Source: Paenalicyclobacillus mengziensis
GTDB taxonomy: Bacteria > Bacillota > Bacilli > Alicyclobacillales > Alicyclobacillaceae
Length of the DNA stretch: 64,000 bases
NCBI RefSeq assembly: GCF_017298635.1
Contig: NZ_CP071182.1
Coordinates: 2,480,001-2,544,000, forward strand
Direction of reading: 5' to 3'
Both the position numbers and the translations under genes were made by a program. The notes below the pieces were generated by a model, which was not told the origin of the DNA, did no database searches, and was given only the letters and a program-made list of their open reading frames with translations. Shown here piece by piece: positions 9,126 to 18,333 of the stretch (the stretch's first letter is position 1; each line of letters opens with the position of its first letter).

Positions 9126-10241
9126 ATGCGGATACTGGTTACAGGCGGCGGGACTGGCGGACATGTATATCCCGCTTTAACGGTGTGGAACTACATCCTG
9201 CGTCAGCATCCCGACGCAGAAGTCTTGTACGTCGGATCGGAGAATGGTTTGGAAAAGGATATCGTACCGCGAACGGGCATTCCGTTTGCTACGATACCTG
9301 CAGCAGGTTTACGACGGGAACTCAGCCTGCGCGCTGCTAAGACAGCGTGGCTGACGCTCTCGGGTTACAGACTGTCAAAGCGGCTGGTACGCCGTTTTCG
9401 ACCTGACGTGGTACTCGGGACAGGTGGCTACGTGACCTTACCTGTGGTGTACGCAGCGGCACGGTTGAAAGTTCCCGTTGTCGTCTGGGAGGCGAACGCA
9501 AGACCGGGCCTAACCAACCAGTTATGCGCGAGAAAAGCGTCCACTGTCGCTGTTTGCTTCCCTGGTGGAGAACGCTTTTTTCCAAAAGGGACGCGCTTGG
9601 TTCTGACAGGGAATCCCCGCGGATCTGAGGTCCTTGAAGTTCCCGCAGCGTCCATCAACGATGCGAAGAAGACGTACGGCATTCGGGACGGGCGAAAACT
9701 GATTGTGGGTTACATGGGGAGCCGCGGCGCTGAGACGGTCAACCATGTCGTACAGGAAGTGATTCCACGGTTTGCTGACAAGCCGGACTGGCAACTGTTA
9801 TACGTCACGGGGAGCGCTCATTACGAGACGTTTTGTGCCGAGCTTCAAGGGCTCCCGCACAATGTGCAGGTGGTGCCGTTCCTGCACGATATGCCGAGCA
9901 TCTTGCCCTCTGCTGCTGCGGTGCTGACGAGGGCGGGGGGGGCTACGCTCTCCGAGATCTGTGCACTTGGGCTTGCCTCGGTGCTCGTGCCGTCGCCTTA
10001 CGTAACTGCCAATCATCAGGAGGAGAATGCCCGGAGACTTTTCGAACGTGGAGCCTGTGAGATGGTTCTTGAGAAGGAACTGACAGCCGATAAGCTTTGG
10101 TCTACCCTCGAGCAGGTGCTCGAAACCAACCATGGCGAAACGCTTCGCAAGAACGCGCGTACAATGGCGACTGACCACGCCGTACGTGACCTGTACGACT
10201 TGTTGATGCACGCTGTGGAGAAGGCAAAAACACACCAGTAA
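9126..10241 (+). CDS. murG: Lipid II synthase MurG
   Basis: Membrane-associated GT-B glycosyltransferase that adds GlcNAc to lipid I to form lipid II. The 371-residue product starts with the signature ILVTGGGTGGHVYPAL. In the second half GYMGSRGAE and TRAGGATLSEICALGLASVLVPSPYV match the UDP-GlcNAc binding region. ATG 9126 with GAGGTG upstream is chosen; the frame is open back to 8979, but that extension runs into the terminator and has no MurG similarity. Followed by a 229-bp gap before murA. Confidence 0.96.
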   Translation: MRILVTGGGTGGHVYPALTVWNYILRQHPDAEVLYVGSENGLEKDIVPRTGIPFATIPAAGLRRELSLRAAKTAWLTLSGYRLSKRLVRRFRPDVVLGTGGYVTLPVVYAAARLKVPVVVWEANARPGLTNQLCARKASTVAVCFPGGERFFPKGTRLVLTGNPRGSEVLEVPAASINDAKKTYGIRDGRKLIVGYMGSRGAETVNHVVQEVIPRFADKPDWQLLYVTGSAHYETFCAELQGLPHNVQVVPFLHDMPSILPSAAAVLTRAGGATLSEICALGLASVLVPSPYVTANHQEENARRLFERGACEMVLEKELTADKLWSTLEQVLETNHGETLRKNARTMATDHAVRDLYDLLMHAVEKAKTHQ

Positions 10242-10470
10242 GCGAACGTGACTCACCCTTTAGGCTGTAAAACCATATGCTGACGTACGGACCTGGGCAA
10301 AATGCATAAGCAGTGGCCGGATGCCATGCACAGGACTGTGACTGTCTCCTATGTGATTGTCATTTAACGGCTTATGCACCACGCCCAGGAAACCGTCGAA
10401 GACAATTCCAAAAACACGCTTGAAACTGAGGATTGCGGATATCATCGCACGCCTCAGGGAGGTGACGGGT

Positions 10471-11721
10471 GTGGAAGCCTTTGAAGTTACAGGTGGCCGT
10501 CCACTTTATGGGACAACAAAGATTTACGGAGCAAAGAACGCTGCCCTTCCAATTCTCGCCGCAACAGTCATGGCAGGGGATGTCTGTGTTATTGAGGGCG
10601 TGCCAAGGCTGCAGGATGTGCGCGTGATGGTCCGCATCCTTCAGTCGCTTGGTGCACAGGTTGAATGGATTGACGACACAATCACGGTCGACCCGAGACC
10701 GATTCACAGCACAGACGTACCATCGGATCTGATGCGTCAAATGAGGTCTTCCATTTTCCTGATGGGGCCGCTGCTCGCCCGCTTTGGTGAAGTGAGAGTA
10801 TCACGACCTGGAGGCTGTGTGATTGGCCAGCGTCCAATTGACTACCACTTGCGTGGGATGAGAGACTTGGGGGCCAAGGTTGAAGAGGCGCACGGGTACG
10901 TGCGCTGCACGGCCAATCGTTTGTATGGAACTCATATCAGCCTCGACTTTCCCAGTGTCGGAGCAACCGAAAATTTGATGATGGCAGCCGTGTTCGCAGA
11001 CGGGGTGACGGTCCTTGAAAATGTCGCGCGGGAGCCGGAGATAGTGGACCTGGCCAGATTTCTTGAAAAGTGTGGGGCCAGTATTGAAGGGGCAGGGGAC
11101 GACTCCATCAGAATTTACGGTGTGCACCATTTAACCGGTACCACGCACCAAGTCATTCCGGACCGGATTGTGGCAGGCACGGTGATGATTGCGGCGGCAG
11201 CGACTGGTGGTGACGTTACGCTCGAAGGTGTCATCCCTTCTCATCTCGGGGCAACCATTACAAAACTTAAAGAAACTGGTGTGCAGGTCATCGTCGACCG
11301 TGATATAATTCGGGTGAATCAAGGGGCCTCCCGTCTTGCTGCTGACATTCGGACAGCGCCATTCCCTGGCTTCCCTACTGATTTACAAGCACCCGCCATG
11401 GCACTGCTCACAACCGTTTCCGGAACAAGTGTAATTCGTGAAAGCGTCTTTGAGGCGCGCTTTAAGCATGTCAACGAGCTGGTACGAATGGGAGCGGATA
11501 TTGCGGTCGACATTCAAACCGCAGTGATTCGTGGTGTCCCACGCCTGTCTGGAGCTCTGGTCGAGGCCAGTGACTTGCGCGGCGGAGCCGCCTTGGTGAT
11601 TGCAGGGCTGATGGCCGAGGGGAAAACCCGTATTGAAGGTCTGCAACACATTGATAGGGGGTATCAGCAGTTAGACACTATGCTGCGGGACCTAGGTGCA
11701 GACATCGTGAGAATTGATTGA
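10471..11721 (+). CDS. murA: UDP-GlcNAc 1-carboxyvinyltransferase MurA
   Basis: First committed enzyme of peptidoglycan synthesis, transferring enolpyruvate from PEP to UDP-GlcNAc. From the GTG at 10471 (AGGGAGGTGA upstream) the protein has 416 residues, the usual length. Lys22-Asn23 (GAKNAALPIL) and the catalytic, fosfomycin-targeted Cys116 in RPGGCVIGQRPI are present. The frame is open back to 10357, but that stretch lacks similarity and an RBS. In B. subtilis this position is held by murB; here murA takes it and murB is not in the window. The 10242-10470 gap shows no clear gene or strong promoter. Confidence 0.96.
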   Translation: MEAFEVTGGRPLYGTTKIYGAKNAALPILAATVMAGDVCVIEGVPRLQDVRVMVRILQSLGAQVEWIDDTITVDPRPIHSTDVPSDLMRQMRSSIFLMGPLLARFGEVRVSRPGGCVIGQRPIDYHLRGMRDLGAKVEEAHGYVRCTANRLYGTHISLDFPSVGATENLMMAAVFADGVTVLENVAREPEIVDLARFLEKCGASIEGAGDDSIRIYGVHHLTGTTHQVIPDRIVAGTVMIAAAATGGDVTLEGVIPSHLGATITKLKETGVQVIVDRDIIRVNQGASRLAADIRTAPFPGFPTDLQAPAMALLTTVSGTSVIRESVFEARFKHVNELVRMGADIAVDIQTAVIRGVPRLSGALVEASDLRGGAALVIAGLMAEGKTRIEGLQHIDRGYQQLDTMLRDLGADIVRID

Positions 11722-11788
11722 GCCTTGGGCAAGTGGGCAGAGCCGATGCTGCTGCTCATTTGCCTCTAGTTTTGGGGGGGACAAGCCT

Positions 11789-12577
11789 GTGCCGAACCCT
11801 GCTTCGCGCACTTATGAGGTCCGGAGAGATGCAAGGAAAAACAAGGTTTGGACCCGGCGAATCGTATTCGCTTTTTTTATATTTATCGGTTTGGTGGTTC
11901 TGTTAGAATCTCCGCTCACCAGGATTCGGCGCATCGTCGTGTCCGGGAACTCGATACCCGCATCAACCATCATCAGTGACAGCAATTTGCACACAGGAAT
12001 GAGCTTATGGCAAGTGAATCCAGGTGCTGTAGCCCATTTCATCATGGCAAGAGAACCACTCGTGCAAACGGTATCGGTACATACAAACTATCGGTCGGGT
12101 ACCGTCTCGATTGCACTTACGCAAAAAGCGGAAGTCGCGATATTTTCAGAGGGTGGACAACTCTATAGTTTGCTGAATGATGGGACTGTCTATCAAAGGC
12201 TAAAGCCGAATACACCGTTAAACGTACCGTTGGTAGAATCAACCGCAGCACACGTACACGTGCAACTAGGCGCCGTGGCCATGGTCCCGGGCGTTGCTAC
12301 TCTGTGCAAGGAGCTGGAAAAAACCCCGCATAGTGAAGTCGACGAAATTTCCCAGATTGTACTCGATGCTTACGGGAATGCGACAATGTACCTGGATAAC
12401 GGATTTGCGGTGCAAACAGAGTCACAACAAGTTGCTTCGACACTTGGAAATGTGCAAGGTGTGATTACTTACTTTACTGGTCGAGGGTATGGACCAGGAC
12501 TCATCGACATGATTGGCAACCCTCCTTATCGATATATTCCGTTTCAACCCACAGCGAATACTAAGAAAGGAAAGTGA
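11789..12577 (+). CDS. divIB: Cell division protein DivIB/FtsQ
   Basis: Bitopic division protein that, with FtsL and DivIC, scaffolds the septal wall machinery. From the GTG at 11789 (run of G 10-16 nt upstream) it has 262 residues: a short basic cytoplasmic tail, one membrane segment at about residues 24-43, then an extracytoplasmic POTRA domain beginning at LTRIRRIVVSGNSIP and a beta domain. An in-frame ATG at 11714 would overlap murA and add an unrelated Cys-rich stretch. It sits between murA and the DUF881 genes, as divIB does in the Bacilli dcw cluster. Confidence 0.88.
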   Translation: MPNPASRTYEVRRDARKNKVWTRRIVFAFFIFIGLVVLLESPLTRIRRIVVSGNSIPASTIISDSNLHTGMSLWQVNPGAVAHFIMAREPLVQTVSVHTNYRSGTVSIALTQKAEVAIFSEGGQLYSLLNDGTVYQRLKPNTPLNVPLVESTAAHVHVQLGAVAMVPGVATLCKELEKTPHSEVDEISQIVLDAYGNATMYLDNGFAVQTESQQVASTLGNVQGVITYFTGRGYGPGLIDMIGNPPYRYIPFQPTANTKKGK

Positions 12578-12579
12578 AC

Positions 12580-13296
12580 ATGCGGGCACGGACCAAGTTG
12601 GCCTATTCCCTGTCTGTCGTTTCGATGGTGCTTGGCTTTATGGTCGCTGTGCAATATAAGCAGCAGACAGTGACGCATGGGATGAGTGGTGTCTTCTCAT
12701 CCGCAGATCCTGAGCAGAAGCAGATGCTAACGGAGCTTACAGCCTTGAAAAAGTCAAATGCGAACGCGCAACAGCAGTTGGCAGCACTCACGGGTCAACT
12801 CTCAAGCTTTGAACAGGCCTCGGTCGGCGGCAATGCTGAGCTACAGCAATTGCAGCAACGGTTGCAAGACGAGCGGATCCTCGCGGGAGTGACCCCCGTC
12901 ACCGGTCCCGGAATCAGCGTGACGCTGATGGACGGAGTTGCGACGGGCGCCAACGTCGAGCAAGTCCTGACTCATGACTGGGACATCCGGAGCGTCATTA
13001 ACGAGTTGTTTACCGCAGGGGCCGAGGCGGTTTCGATTAATGGTTACCGCGTTGTGGCGACTTCTGGCATTTTCTGCACGGGACCCGTGGTGAAAATTAA
13101 CGACCACCGAATCGGTGCACCGTTCACAATTTACGCGATTGGCGATCCCCAGACACTACAGTCGGCCCTCACCATTCAAGGCGGAATTCTGGACAGCTTG
13201 CGTCAACGCGGTGTCAACGCGTCTGAGCCAGAAATCATGCAGACAATTGACATGCCCGCTTTTACCGGCACATTAATGGCGAACGGCACACAGTAA
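12580..13296 (+). CDS. ylxW: DUF881 family protein (YlxW-like)
   Basis: Predicted membrane-anchored extracytoplasmic protein of unknown function. It has an N-terminal hydrophobic segment (about residues 7-24), a coiled-coil-like Gln/Leu-rich region (about 45-105), then the DUF881 core with VTPVTGPGISVTLMDG and GAEAVSINGYRVVATSGIFC. In B. subtilis two such paralogues, ylxW and ylxX, lie between divIB and sbp, exactly as here. The ATG at 12580 has AAGG 9 nt upstream; an in-frame GTG at 12574 overlaps the divIB stop and is too close to the RBS. Function is not established. Confidence 0.85.
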   Translation: MRARTKLAYSLSVVSMVLGFMVAVQYKQQTVTHGMSGVFSSADPEQKQMLTELTALKKSNANAQQQLAALTGQLSSFEQASVGGNAELQQLQQRLQDERILAGVTPVTGPGISVTLMDGVATGANVEQVLTHDWDIRSVINELFTAGAEAVSINGYRVVATSGIFCTGPVVKINDHRIGAPFTIYAIGDPQTLQSALTIQGGILDSLRQRGVNASEPEIMQTIDMPAFTGTLMANGTQ

Positions 13297-13315
13297 CGGA
13301 CAGGGGGTGACTGCT

Positions 13316-14053
13316 GTGAAGCGAACCGCTTTGGTGTGGTCTTTTACCGGCGTCGCTGTCGTTGTGGGATTTTTGTTGACGGTTCAGTTGACGTCGCACC
13401 CGCAAATAACCGGCTCTGCGGCTCTTTCGAGTTATATCGACCTGCGCACGCAGATAGAGGAACAAAATCAGGAACATCAGACACTGCTCCAGCAGATTGC
13501 GAAGGCAGAGGCACAGGTGAGCGAGTATCGAGCTGCAGCTGGCCATGGCACGAGTATGATGAATGCACTGCAACAAGACGCACAAAGTGTCGCCAAGGAG
13601 GCAGGCCTGACGGCGGTTTCTGGCCCTGGAATTACCATCCAGATATACTACGACCCAACATTGCCGTTTGATGAGAAGACAGCGGGGTTATTTGACCAAA
13701 TATCGGACCAGGAAATTGGTCTCATTGTCAATGACTTGTTTGCCAACGGTGCAACTGCCATCAGTATTAATGGACAGAGGTTGGTTACGACTTCGTCAAT
13801 TCGCCTCGTGTCCGGACTGAGTGGAAACAGCACACTGCAAGTGAATACGGTCCCTATCACACAGCCCTACGTCATCACGGCGGTAGGAGACATACAGCGG
13901 ATGCAGGCCATACTCACTCTGAACAATACCGTTGCAGAGCTCAACATCATGCAGGAGCAATGTATGATTACTCCTCACACAGGCGCGAAGGGCGTCACCG
14001 TCCCCGGATACAGGGGACCGCTCCCGGGTAGTTTCGCGAAGGAGGTACAGTAA
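13316..14053 (+). CDS. ylxX: DUF881 family protein (YlxX-like)
   Basis: Second tandem DUF881 paralogue, 245 residues. It shows the same plan as its neighbour: an N-terminal membrane segment, a coiled-coil-like stretch (DLRTQIEEQNQEHQTLLQQIAKAEAQ spans about 38-63), then the DUF881 core (LTAVSGPGITIQIYYD, GATAISINGQRLVTTSSIR). GTG 13316 is chosen because GGGGGTGA is well spaced before it; a GTG at 13307 is inside the RBS. The stop is followed almost at once by sbp. Role unknown; conserved linkage suggests envelope or division work. Confidence 0.83.
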   Translation: MKRTALVWSFTGVAVVVGFLLTVQLTSHPQITGSAALSSYIDLRTQIEEQNQEHQTLLQQIAKAEAQVSEYRAAAGHGTSMMNALQQDAQSVAKEAGLTAVSGPGITIQIYYDPTLPFDEKTAGLFDQISDQEIGLIVNDLFANGATAISINGQRLVTTSSIRLVSGLSGNSTLQVNTVPITQPYVITAVGDIQRMQAILTLNNTVAELNIMQEQCMITPHTGAKGVTVPGYRGPLPGSFAKEVQ

Positions 14054-14054
14054 C

Positions 14055-14414
14055 TTGATATGGTTGCCCGTTCTCGGTCTGATTGTCGGTGCCGCCATTG
14101 GATTTGTTGCCAACGTCACCGTCCCGCTGATGTACTCCAGTTATCTGTCGATAGCGATTCTGGCTGCGCTTGATACAGTGTTCGGCGGCATCAGAGCTAG
14201 CCTTGACAAGACGTTCGATTCAGTGGTGTTTCTCTCTGGTTTTTTCTTTAACACCTTGATTGCCGCTCTGCTAGCCTATATTGGCAACCAGCTCGGTGTT
14301 GACCTCTACTTGGCTGCGGTCGTGGCGTTTGGTGTGCGGCTGTTCCAGAACATTGCGGTCATTCGCCGGATTGCGTTTGATAAGGTGGGTAAGCGTCGGT
14401 TAAATCGGCAATAG
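14055..14414 (+). CDS. sbp: Small basic protein Sbp (DUF1290)
   Basis: A 119-residue membrane protein with about three hydrophobic segments and a basic C-terminal tail (RRIAFDKVGKRRLNRQ). The core with FGGIRASLDKTFDSVVFLSGF is characteristic of the Sbp/DUF1290 family found before ftsA in Bacilli. TTG start at 14055 is 1 nt after the ylxX stop, with GGAGGT 8 nt upstream inside ylxX, so translation is probably coupled. Function not established. Confidence 0.85.
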   Translation: MIWLPVLGLIVGAAIGFVANVTVPLMYSSYLSIAILAALDTVFGGIRASLDKTFDSVVFLSGFFFNTLIAALLAYIGNQLGVDLYLAAVVAFGVRLFQNIAVIRRIAFDKVGKRRLNRQ

Positions 14415-14452
14415 ACCTTGGTTTGACCTTCTCTTGAACCGCCTGAGCTTCG

Positions 14453-14532
14453 GGAATTCGTCAGAAAAATATCGTGAGTGCACATCCACAAGAAGACTTT
14501 CTTTTTTTAGCGAGGAATTCGTCGAAAAAAAT
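14453..14532 (+). repeat. Direct repeats in the sbp-ftsA gap
   Basis: GGAATTCGTC followed by a run of A occurs at 14453-14470 and 14514-14532, 61 bp apart (about six helical turns). They lie upstream of the candidate ftsA promoter and could be a paired regulator site. No known regulator motif is recognised. Confidence 0.45.
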
Positions 14533-14545
14533 TTCACTGAAAAAG

Positions 14546-14572
14546 AGGATTGTCGTTGAGCTTGTGGAAATA
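14546..14572 (+). promoter_or_regulatory. Candidate SigH promoter for ftsA-ftsZ
   Basis: AGGATTG (14546-14552), an 11-bp spacer and GTGGAAATA (14564-14572) fit the SigH consensus (AGGAwWW, N11-12, RnnGAATww) with about two mismatches. In B. subtilis one ftsAZ promoter is SigH dependent, so the position makes sense. TSS mapping would decide. Confidence 0.4.
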
Positions 14573-14622
14573 GCAATAAGTCATAATGTGCACTGTCGTG
14601 GATGTAGGGAGGTGCCACGCGT

Positions 14623-15852
14623 TTGGCCAAAGGGGAATACATCGTCAGTTTAGACATCGGCACTTCTAAGGTTAGGGCAATCATTGGTGAACAAACTGGA
14701 AATTCCATCAGCGTGATTGGCGTCGGCTCAGCTGACGGTGAAGGGATACGTCATGGTTCCATCGTAGATATAGATCTCACGGTTCAGTCCATCCGTGAAG
14801 CGGTTGACCACGCAGAACGAATGGTCGGAATTCACATCGCTTCAGCCTACGTTGGTATATCAGGCAACCATATTCAACTGCAGAGCAGTCATGGTGTCGT
14901 TGCTGTATCCTCCCAGGACCGCGAAATCGGTGAGGAGGACATTGAACGTGTGCTGCAACAAGCGCGAGTTATCGCGCTTCCTCCGGAACGGGAAATCATC
15001 GACGTAGTCGCCAAGGAGTATGTTGTCGACGGGTTGCACGGGATTATGGACCCGCGTGGCATGCTTGGTGTACGCCTTGAAGTCGAAGCGTATTTGATTA
15101 CCGGGAGCAGAACAGCGATTCATAACGTGGTTCGGTGTGTTGAAAAGGCGGGTATTGAGGTTGCAAATCTGGTGCTGATGCCAATGGCTGCGAGTTCTAT
15201 CGCCTTGTCGCAGGATGAGCGCAAGCTCGGCGTCGCTCTCGTAGATGTCGGCGCGGGTGCCACTTCAGTGTCTGTATTTGAAAACGGAGTTCTCGTTGGG
15301 ACAAGCATTATTCCAATGGGTGGGGACTACGTGACACACGATATCGCCATTGGTCTGAGGACACAAACCGCACATGCCGAACAAGTGAAAATGCGTCACG
15401 GATGTGCAGCGGTAGATGCTGCCTCCGAGAGCGAGAGATTTGACGTTCCGAGAATCGGGAATCATCAAGCCGTGGAATATACACAGCAAGAATTGGCATC
15501 CATTATCGAACCGCGTATGCAGGAAATTTTCTCTTTGGTTCGAAAAGAGATTGAAAAGATGGGTTATATCCACGACTTGCCAAGTGGTTACGTGCTGCAC
15601 GGTGGCTGTATGTCGATGCAAGCTTCTGGTGAGTTGGCGAGTCAAGAACTCCAGGCACCGGTGCGTGTTGCGGTACCGGAGTTTCTGGGGGTGCGGGACC
15701 CTTCCTTTGTCAATGGTGTGGGTATCATTAGTTACGCACTGCGCTCGCAACTGAGAGCCAACCAACTTGAGACTGTCTCGGCATCGCGCCCGGTCAAAAC
15801 GGGCGGGGGCATGTTTTCTCGAATCAAAGATTGGTTGCGTGATTTCATCTAA
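14623..15852 (+). CDS. ftsA: Cell division protein FtsA
   Basis: Actin-like ATPase that tethers FtsZ to the membrane and recruits later division proteins. The 409-residue sequence begins with the phosphate-1 motif SLDIGTSKVRAIIGE, contains ALVDVGAGATSVSVFENG (phosphate 2) and YVLHGGCMSM (adenosine region), and ends in the conserved amphipathic membrane-targeting helix (FSRIKDWLRDFI). Start is TTG at 14623, with GGGAGGTG upstream. ftsZ follows after 94 bp with its own strong RBS. Confidence 0.95.
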   Translation: MAKGEYIVSLDIGTSKVRAIIGEQTGNSISVIGVGSADGEGIRHGSIVDIDLTVQSIREAVDHAERMVGIHIASAYVGISGNHIQLQSSHGVVAVSSQDREIGEEDIERVLQQARVIALPPEREIIDVVAKEYVVDGLHGIMDPRGMLGVRLEVEAYLITGSRTAIHNVVRCVEKAGIEVANLVLMPMAASSIALSQDERKLGVALVDVGAGATSVSVFENGVLVGTSIIPMGGDYVTHDIAIGLRTQTAHAEQVKMRHGCAAVDAASESERFDVPRIGNHQAVEYTQQELASIIEPRMQEIFSLVRKEIEKMGYIHDLPSGYVLHGGCMSMQASGELASQELQAPVRVAVPEFLGVRDPSFVNGVGIISYALRSQLRANQLETVSASRPVKTGGGMFSRIKDWLRDFI

Positions 15853-15946
15853 ACTTTTTTGATTTGGGTGAAGGGGTTAGAAACCCATCAGACGCACGGG
15901 AATTGGAGCAAATGGCTAAGGATGGGATAGTCAAGGAGGAGCAGCA

Positions 15947-17062
15947 ATGCTTGATTTCGATGTCGATTATGAACCACTTGCGAAGATAAAAGTCATCGGC
16001 GTTGGTGGCGGTGGTTGCAACGCCGTAAACCGGATGATTGAGTCTGGGATAGAAGGCGTCGAGTTTATCGTCGTCAACACTGACGCGCAGGCGCTGCAAC
16101 TCTCAAAAGCGCCAGTAAAGTTGCAAATTGGCGAGAAGTTGACTCGCGGGCTTGGGGCAGGGGCCAATCCGGAAATCGGGAAAAAAGCTGCTGAAGAGAG
16201 CCGTGAGTTGCTGCTAAACGCGCTGACCGGTGCTGACTTGGTGTTTGTGACCGCCGGTATGGGTGGCGGTACGGGGACGGGTGCAGCGCCGATTATTGCA
16301 GAGATCGCAAAGGAAATCGGGGCTCTAACGGTTGGGGTTGTCACAAAACCTTTCCGCTTTGAACAGAAGCGCCGGATGAGCCAAGCGGAAGCTGGTGTCA
16401 GCAACCTCAAGGAGAAAGTTGACACGCTGATTGTGATTCCAAACGACCGTCTGCTTGAAATCGTCGATCGCAACACGCCAATGCTCGAGGCGTTCCGCGA
16501 AGCTGACAACGTGTTGCGACAGGGCGTATCTGGTATTTCTGATCTCATTGCCGTACCAGGACTCATCAACGTTGACTTTGCCGATGTTAAGGCGATTATG
16601 GCTGAACGTGGTTCCGCTTTGATGGGGATCGGTGTTGGCGGCGGTGAGAACCGAGCGACGGATGCGGCGAAAAACGCCATCAGCAGCCCCTTGCTCGAGA
16701 CATCGATTGACGGCGCGATGGGCGTGCTGATGCACATCGCAGGTGGTTCCGACTTGAGTCTGTGGGAGGTCAACGAGGCCGCAGATATCGTGTCAACGGC
16801 TGCCGATCCCGACGTAAACATGATTTTCGGTGCACACATCAATCCTGAACTTGGCGATGAAATTGTCGTCACTGTTATTGCCACCGGGTTTGAAAACCAG
16901 GGCAAGGTGCAGCAACCGTCGATGAATCAGGCTGCAGCAACGACGGTCAATCCGAAGTCAAAAGCGCCTTTGATTGAAGACTTTCAGCCGCAATCTGGGA
17001 ATGCTTGGGACGTCCCCGCGTTTATGAGACGTCGCGATGGAAGACTATCGCGAGATAAGTAA
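15947..17062 (+). CDS. ftsZ: Cell division GTPase FtsZ
   Basis: Tubulin-like GTPase forming the cytokinetic ring. The 371 residues include the tubulin signature GGGTGTGA at about 106-113, the T7 loop ([11 protein letters not shown]) that completes the active site of the neighbouring subunit, and the C-terminal FtsA-binding peptide ([12 protein letters not shown]). ATG 15947 follows AAGGAGGA. A strong terminator after the gene closes the dcw unit before the spoIIG promoter. Confidence 0.98.
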   Translation: MLDFDVDYEPLAKIKVIGVGGGGCNAVNRMIESGIEGVEFIVVNTDAQALQLSKAPVKLQIGEKLTRGLGAGANPEIGKKAAEESRELLLNALTGADLVFVTAGMGGGTGTGAAPIIAEIAKEIGALTVGVVTKPFRFEQKRRMSQAEAGVSNLKEKVDTLIVIPNDRLLEIVDRNTPMLEAFREADNVLRQGVSGISDLIAVPGLINVDFADVKAIMAERGSALMGIGVGGGENRATDAAKNAISSPLLETSIDGAMGVLMHIAGGSDLSLWEVNEAADIVSTAADPDVNMIFGAHINPELGDEIVVTVIATGFENQGKVQQPSMNQAAATTVNPKSKAPLIEDFQPQSGNAWDVPAFMRRRDGRLSRDK

Positions 17063-17133
17063 CGAGCGGAATCCATTTATTTGCGTGAGTCATTTTGCGT
17101 GCCTGAATAGGAAATTCGCTTTTTGGATGCGGC

Positions 17134-17176
17134 ACTGGCCTGTCAAGGACTATCTTTTGACAGGCCAGTTTTGTGT
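17134..17176 (+). terminator. Rho-independent terminator after ftsZ
   Basis: A 13-bp perfect stem (ACTGGCCTGTCAA at 17134-17146 with TTGACAGGCCAGT at 17157-17169) with a 10-nt loop is followed by a T-rich tail. It insulates the spoIIG operon from the division genes. Confidence 0.85.
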
Positions 17177-17207
17177 GTTAGGTCTCCTCGATTCTGCCCC
17201 TTCCTTT

Positions 17208-17295
17208 TCCGACAGAGAGTTTTCACGAATCAACAAAACTTCTACTGATTCTTTGTCAAGTTCCGACAGGGTTTGAAATAGAGATGTACTATACT
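17208..17295 (+). promoter_or_regulatory. spoIIG-type promoter with two Spo0A-box-like sites
   Basis: TCCGACA (one mismatch to the inverted Spo0A box TTCGACA) occurs at 17208-17214 and 17262-17268, 54 bp apart. The proximal copy ends 21 bp before the -10 hexamer TATACT (17290-17295). In B. subtilis spoIIG, Spo0A boxes lie at two sites and the -35 to -10 spacing is abnormally long (22 bp), so this layout is strikingly similar. It implies a TSS near 17302, upstream of the RBS. Confidence 0.5.
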
Positions 17296-17322
17296 GTGAC
17301 CATCGCAGCTCGAGGTGATGCC

Positions 17323-18333
17323 GTGCCTGTCATATATGCAGACGTGGTCTTCTTGGTGAACCTGCTGATGGACGGTGTAATCGTCATCGCAACCGGCATG
17401 ATTGTCAAGCGCCCCATTCGCCCGTGGCGCGTTTTGGCAGGGGCCGCCTTCGGGGCAGCCTACGCTATGCTTCTCTTCGTTCCACCCCTGTCTATTCTAA
17501 CCAGTTGGTTGGGAAAAGCGTTGGCGTCCCTGGTAATGGTCATTATCGCCGTTCCGTTTCGAGGTTTGCTGGATATTGCGAGAAATGTCATTGTCCTATA
17601 CTGCGTCACCTTTGTCATGGCAGGTGCCGTCCTCGCACTGCACTTCGCGGCGCCTGGCATGAGTCTCGCGCAGGGAACCATTATCTCTGGTGGGCGTATC
17701 GCCTTTGAAACATCCGCCAGCGGGCTCGGTATCGTAGCTGCAATTCCGCTTGCCATCTGGGTTTTGAATTCTGCCATTGGACGTGCACGAGGGCTGAGGC
17801 ACCGCGCAAAGAGCCTGTTTCCAGTGACGGCACGCCTTGATGAGCGCGAAATGTCTTGCATCGGTCTTCTGGACACGGGGAATCAGTTGCACGATCCGCT
17901 GTCCAAATATCCTGTCTGTCTTGTGGACGCTGTGGTTTTTCAGGAACTGGTTCCCGAACCGATGAAGGAGCTTTGCCGACAGGGAACTGATCTTCTCGCT
18001 GCGATAACCACCCTAGAAGATGACCTGGAATTACCCAAACTGTACTGGGTACCTTTTCGAGGCGCTGGTGGAGGCCAGAAACTGACCATTGCGATTCGTC
18101 CAGATGAGTTATGGGTGACGCAAGAAGATGGTAACCGGGTCCTGGCACGGCCGTGTTTATTGGCACTACACATGGAACCATTGTCTGTTGATGCCCGGTT
18201 TCAAGCGATTTTACACACAGAAATACTAGCGGGGGATGACAGACATGACCGAAACGCATCGATTGAGAAAAGCGGGCATGAAACTTCGAATTCGTTTACA
18301 GCTTCTGTGGATTCGCATCCGGCTAAAGGTTAA
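17323..18333 (+). CDS. spoIIGA: Pro-SigE processing protease SpoIIGA
   Basis: Membrane aspartic protease that removes the pro-sequence of SigE in the mother cell after a forespore signal. The N-terminal half (about residues 1-155) holds five or so membrane segments. The C-terminal half carries the catalytic DTGN at Asp184 (Asp183 in B. subtilis). GTG 17323 is chosen because GAGGTGAT precedes it and the alternative ATG at 17284 lies upstream of the expected TSS. At 336 residues it is about 27 longer than the B. subtilis protein; the additional C-terminal tail lies in the overlap with sigE. Confidence 0.92.
   Translation: MPVIYADVVFLVNLLMDGVIVIATGMIVKRPIRPWRVLAGAAFGAAYAMLLFVPPLSILTSWLGKALASLVMVIIAVPFRGLLDIARNVIVLYCVTFVMAGAVLALHFAAPGMSLAQGTIISGGRIAFETSASGLGIVAAIPLAIWVLNSAIGRARGLRHRAKSLFPVTARLDEREMSCIGLLDTGNQLHDPLSKYPVCLVDAVVFQELVPEPMKELCRQGTDLLAAITTLEDDLELPKLYWVPFRGAGGGQKLTIAIRPDELWVTQEDGNRVLARPCLLALHMEPLSVDARFQAILHTEILAGDDRHDRNASIEKSGHETSNSFTASVDSHPAKG

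Noticed and set aside
10357..10470. 38-residue N-terminal extension of MurA
   Set aside because: No similarity to MurA and no RBS; GTG 10471 has a strong RBS and gives the canonical length with Lys22 and Cys116 in register.
15967..16905. 312-codon open frame antisense to ftsZ
   Set aside because: Composition-driven shadow of a highly conserved gene; no RBS, low-complexity Ser/Pro-rich product and no family similarity.
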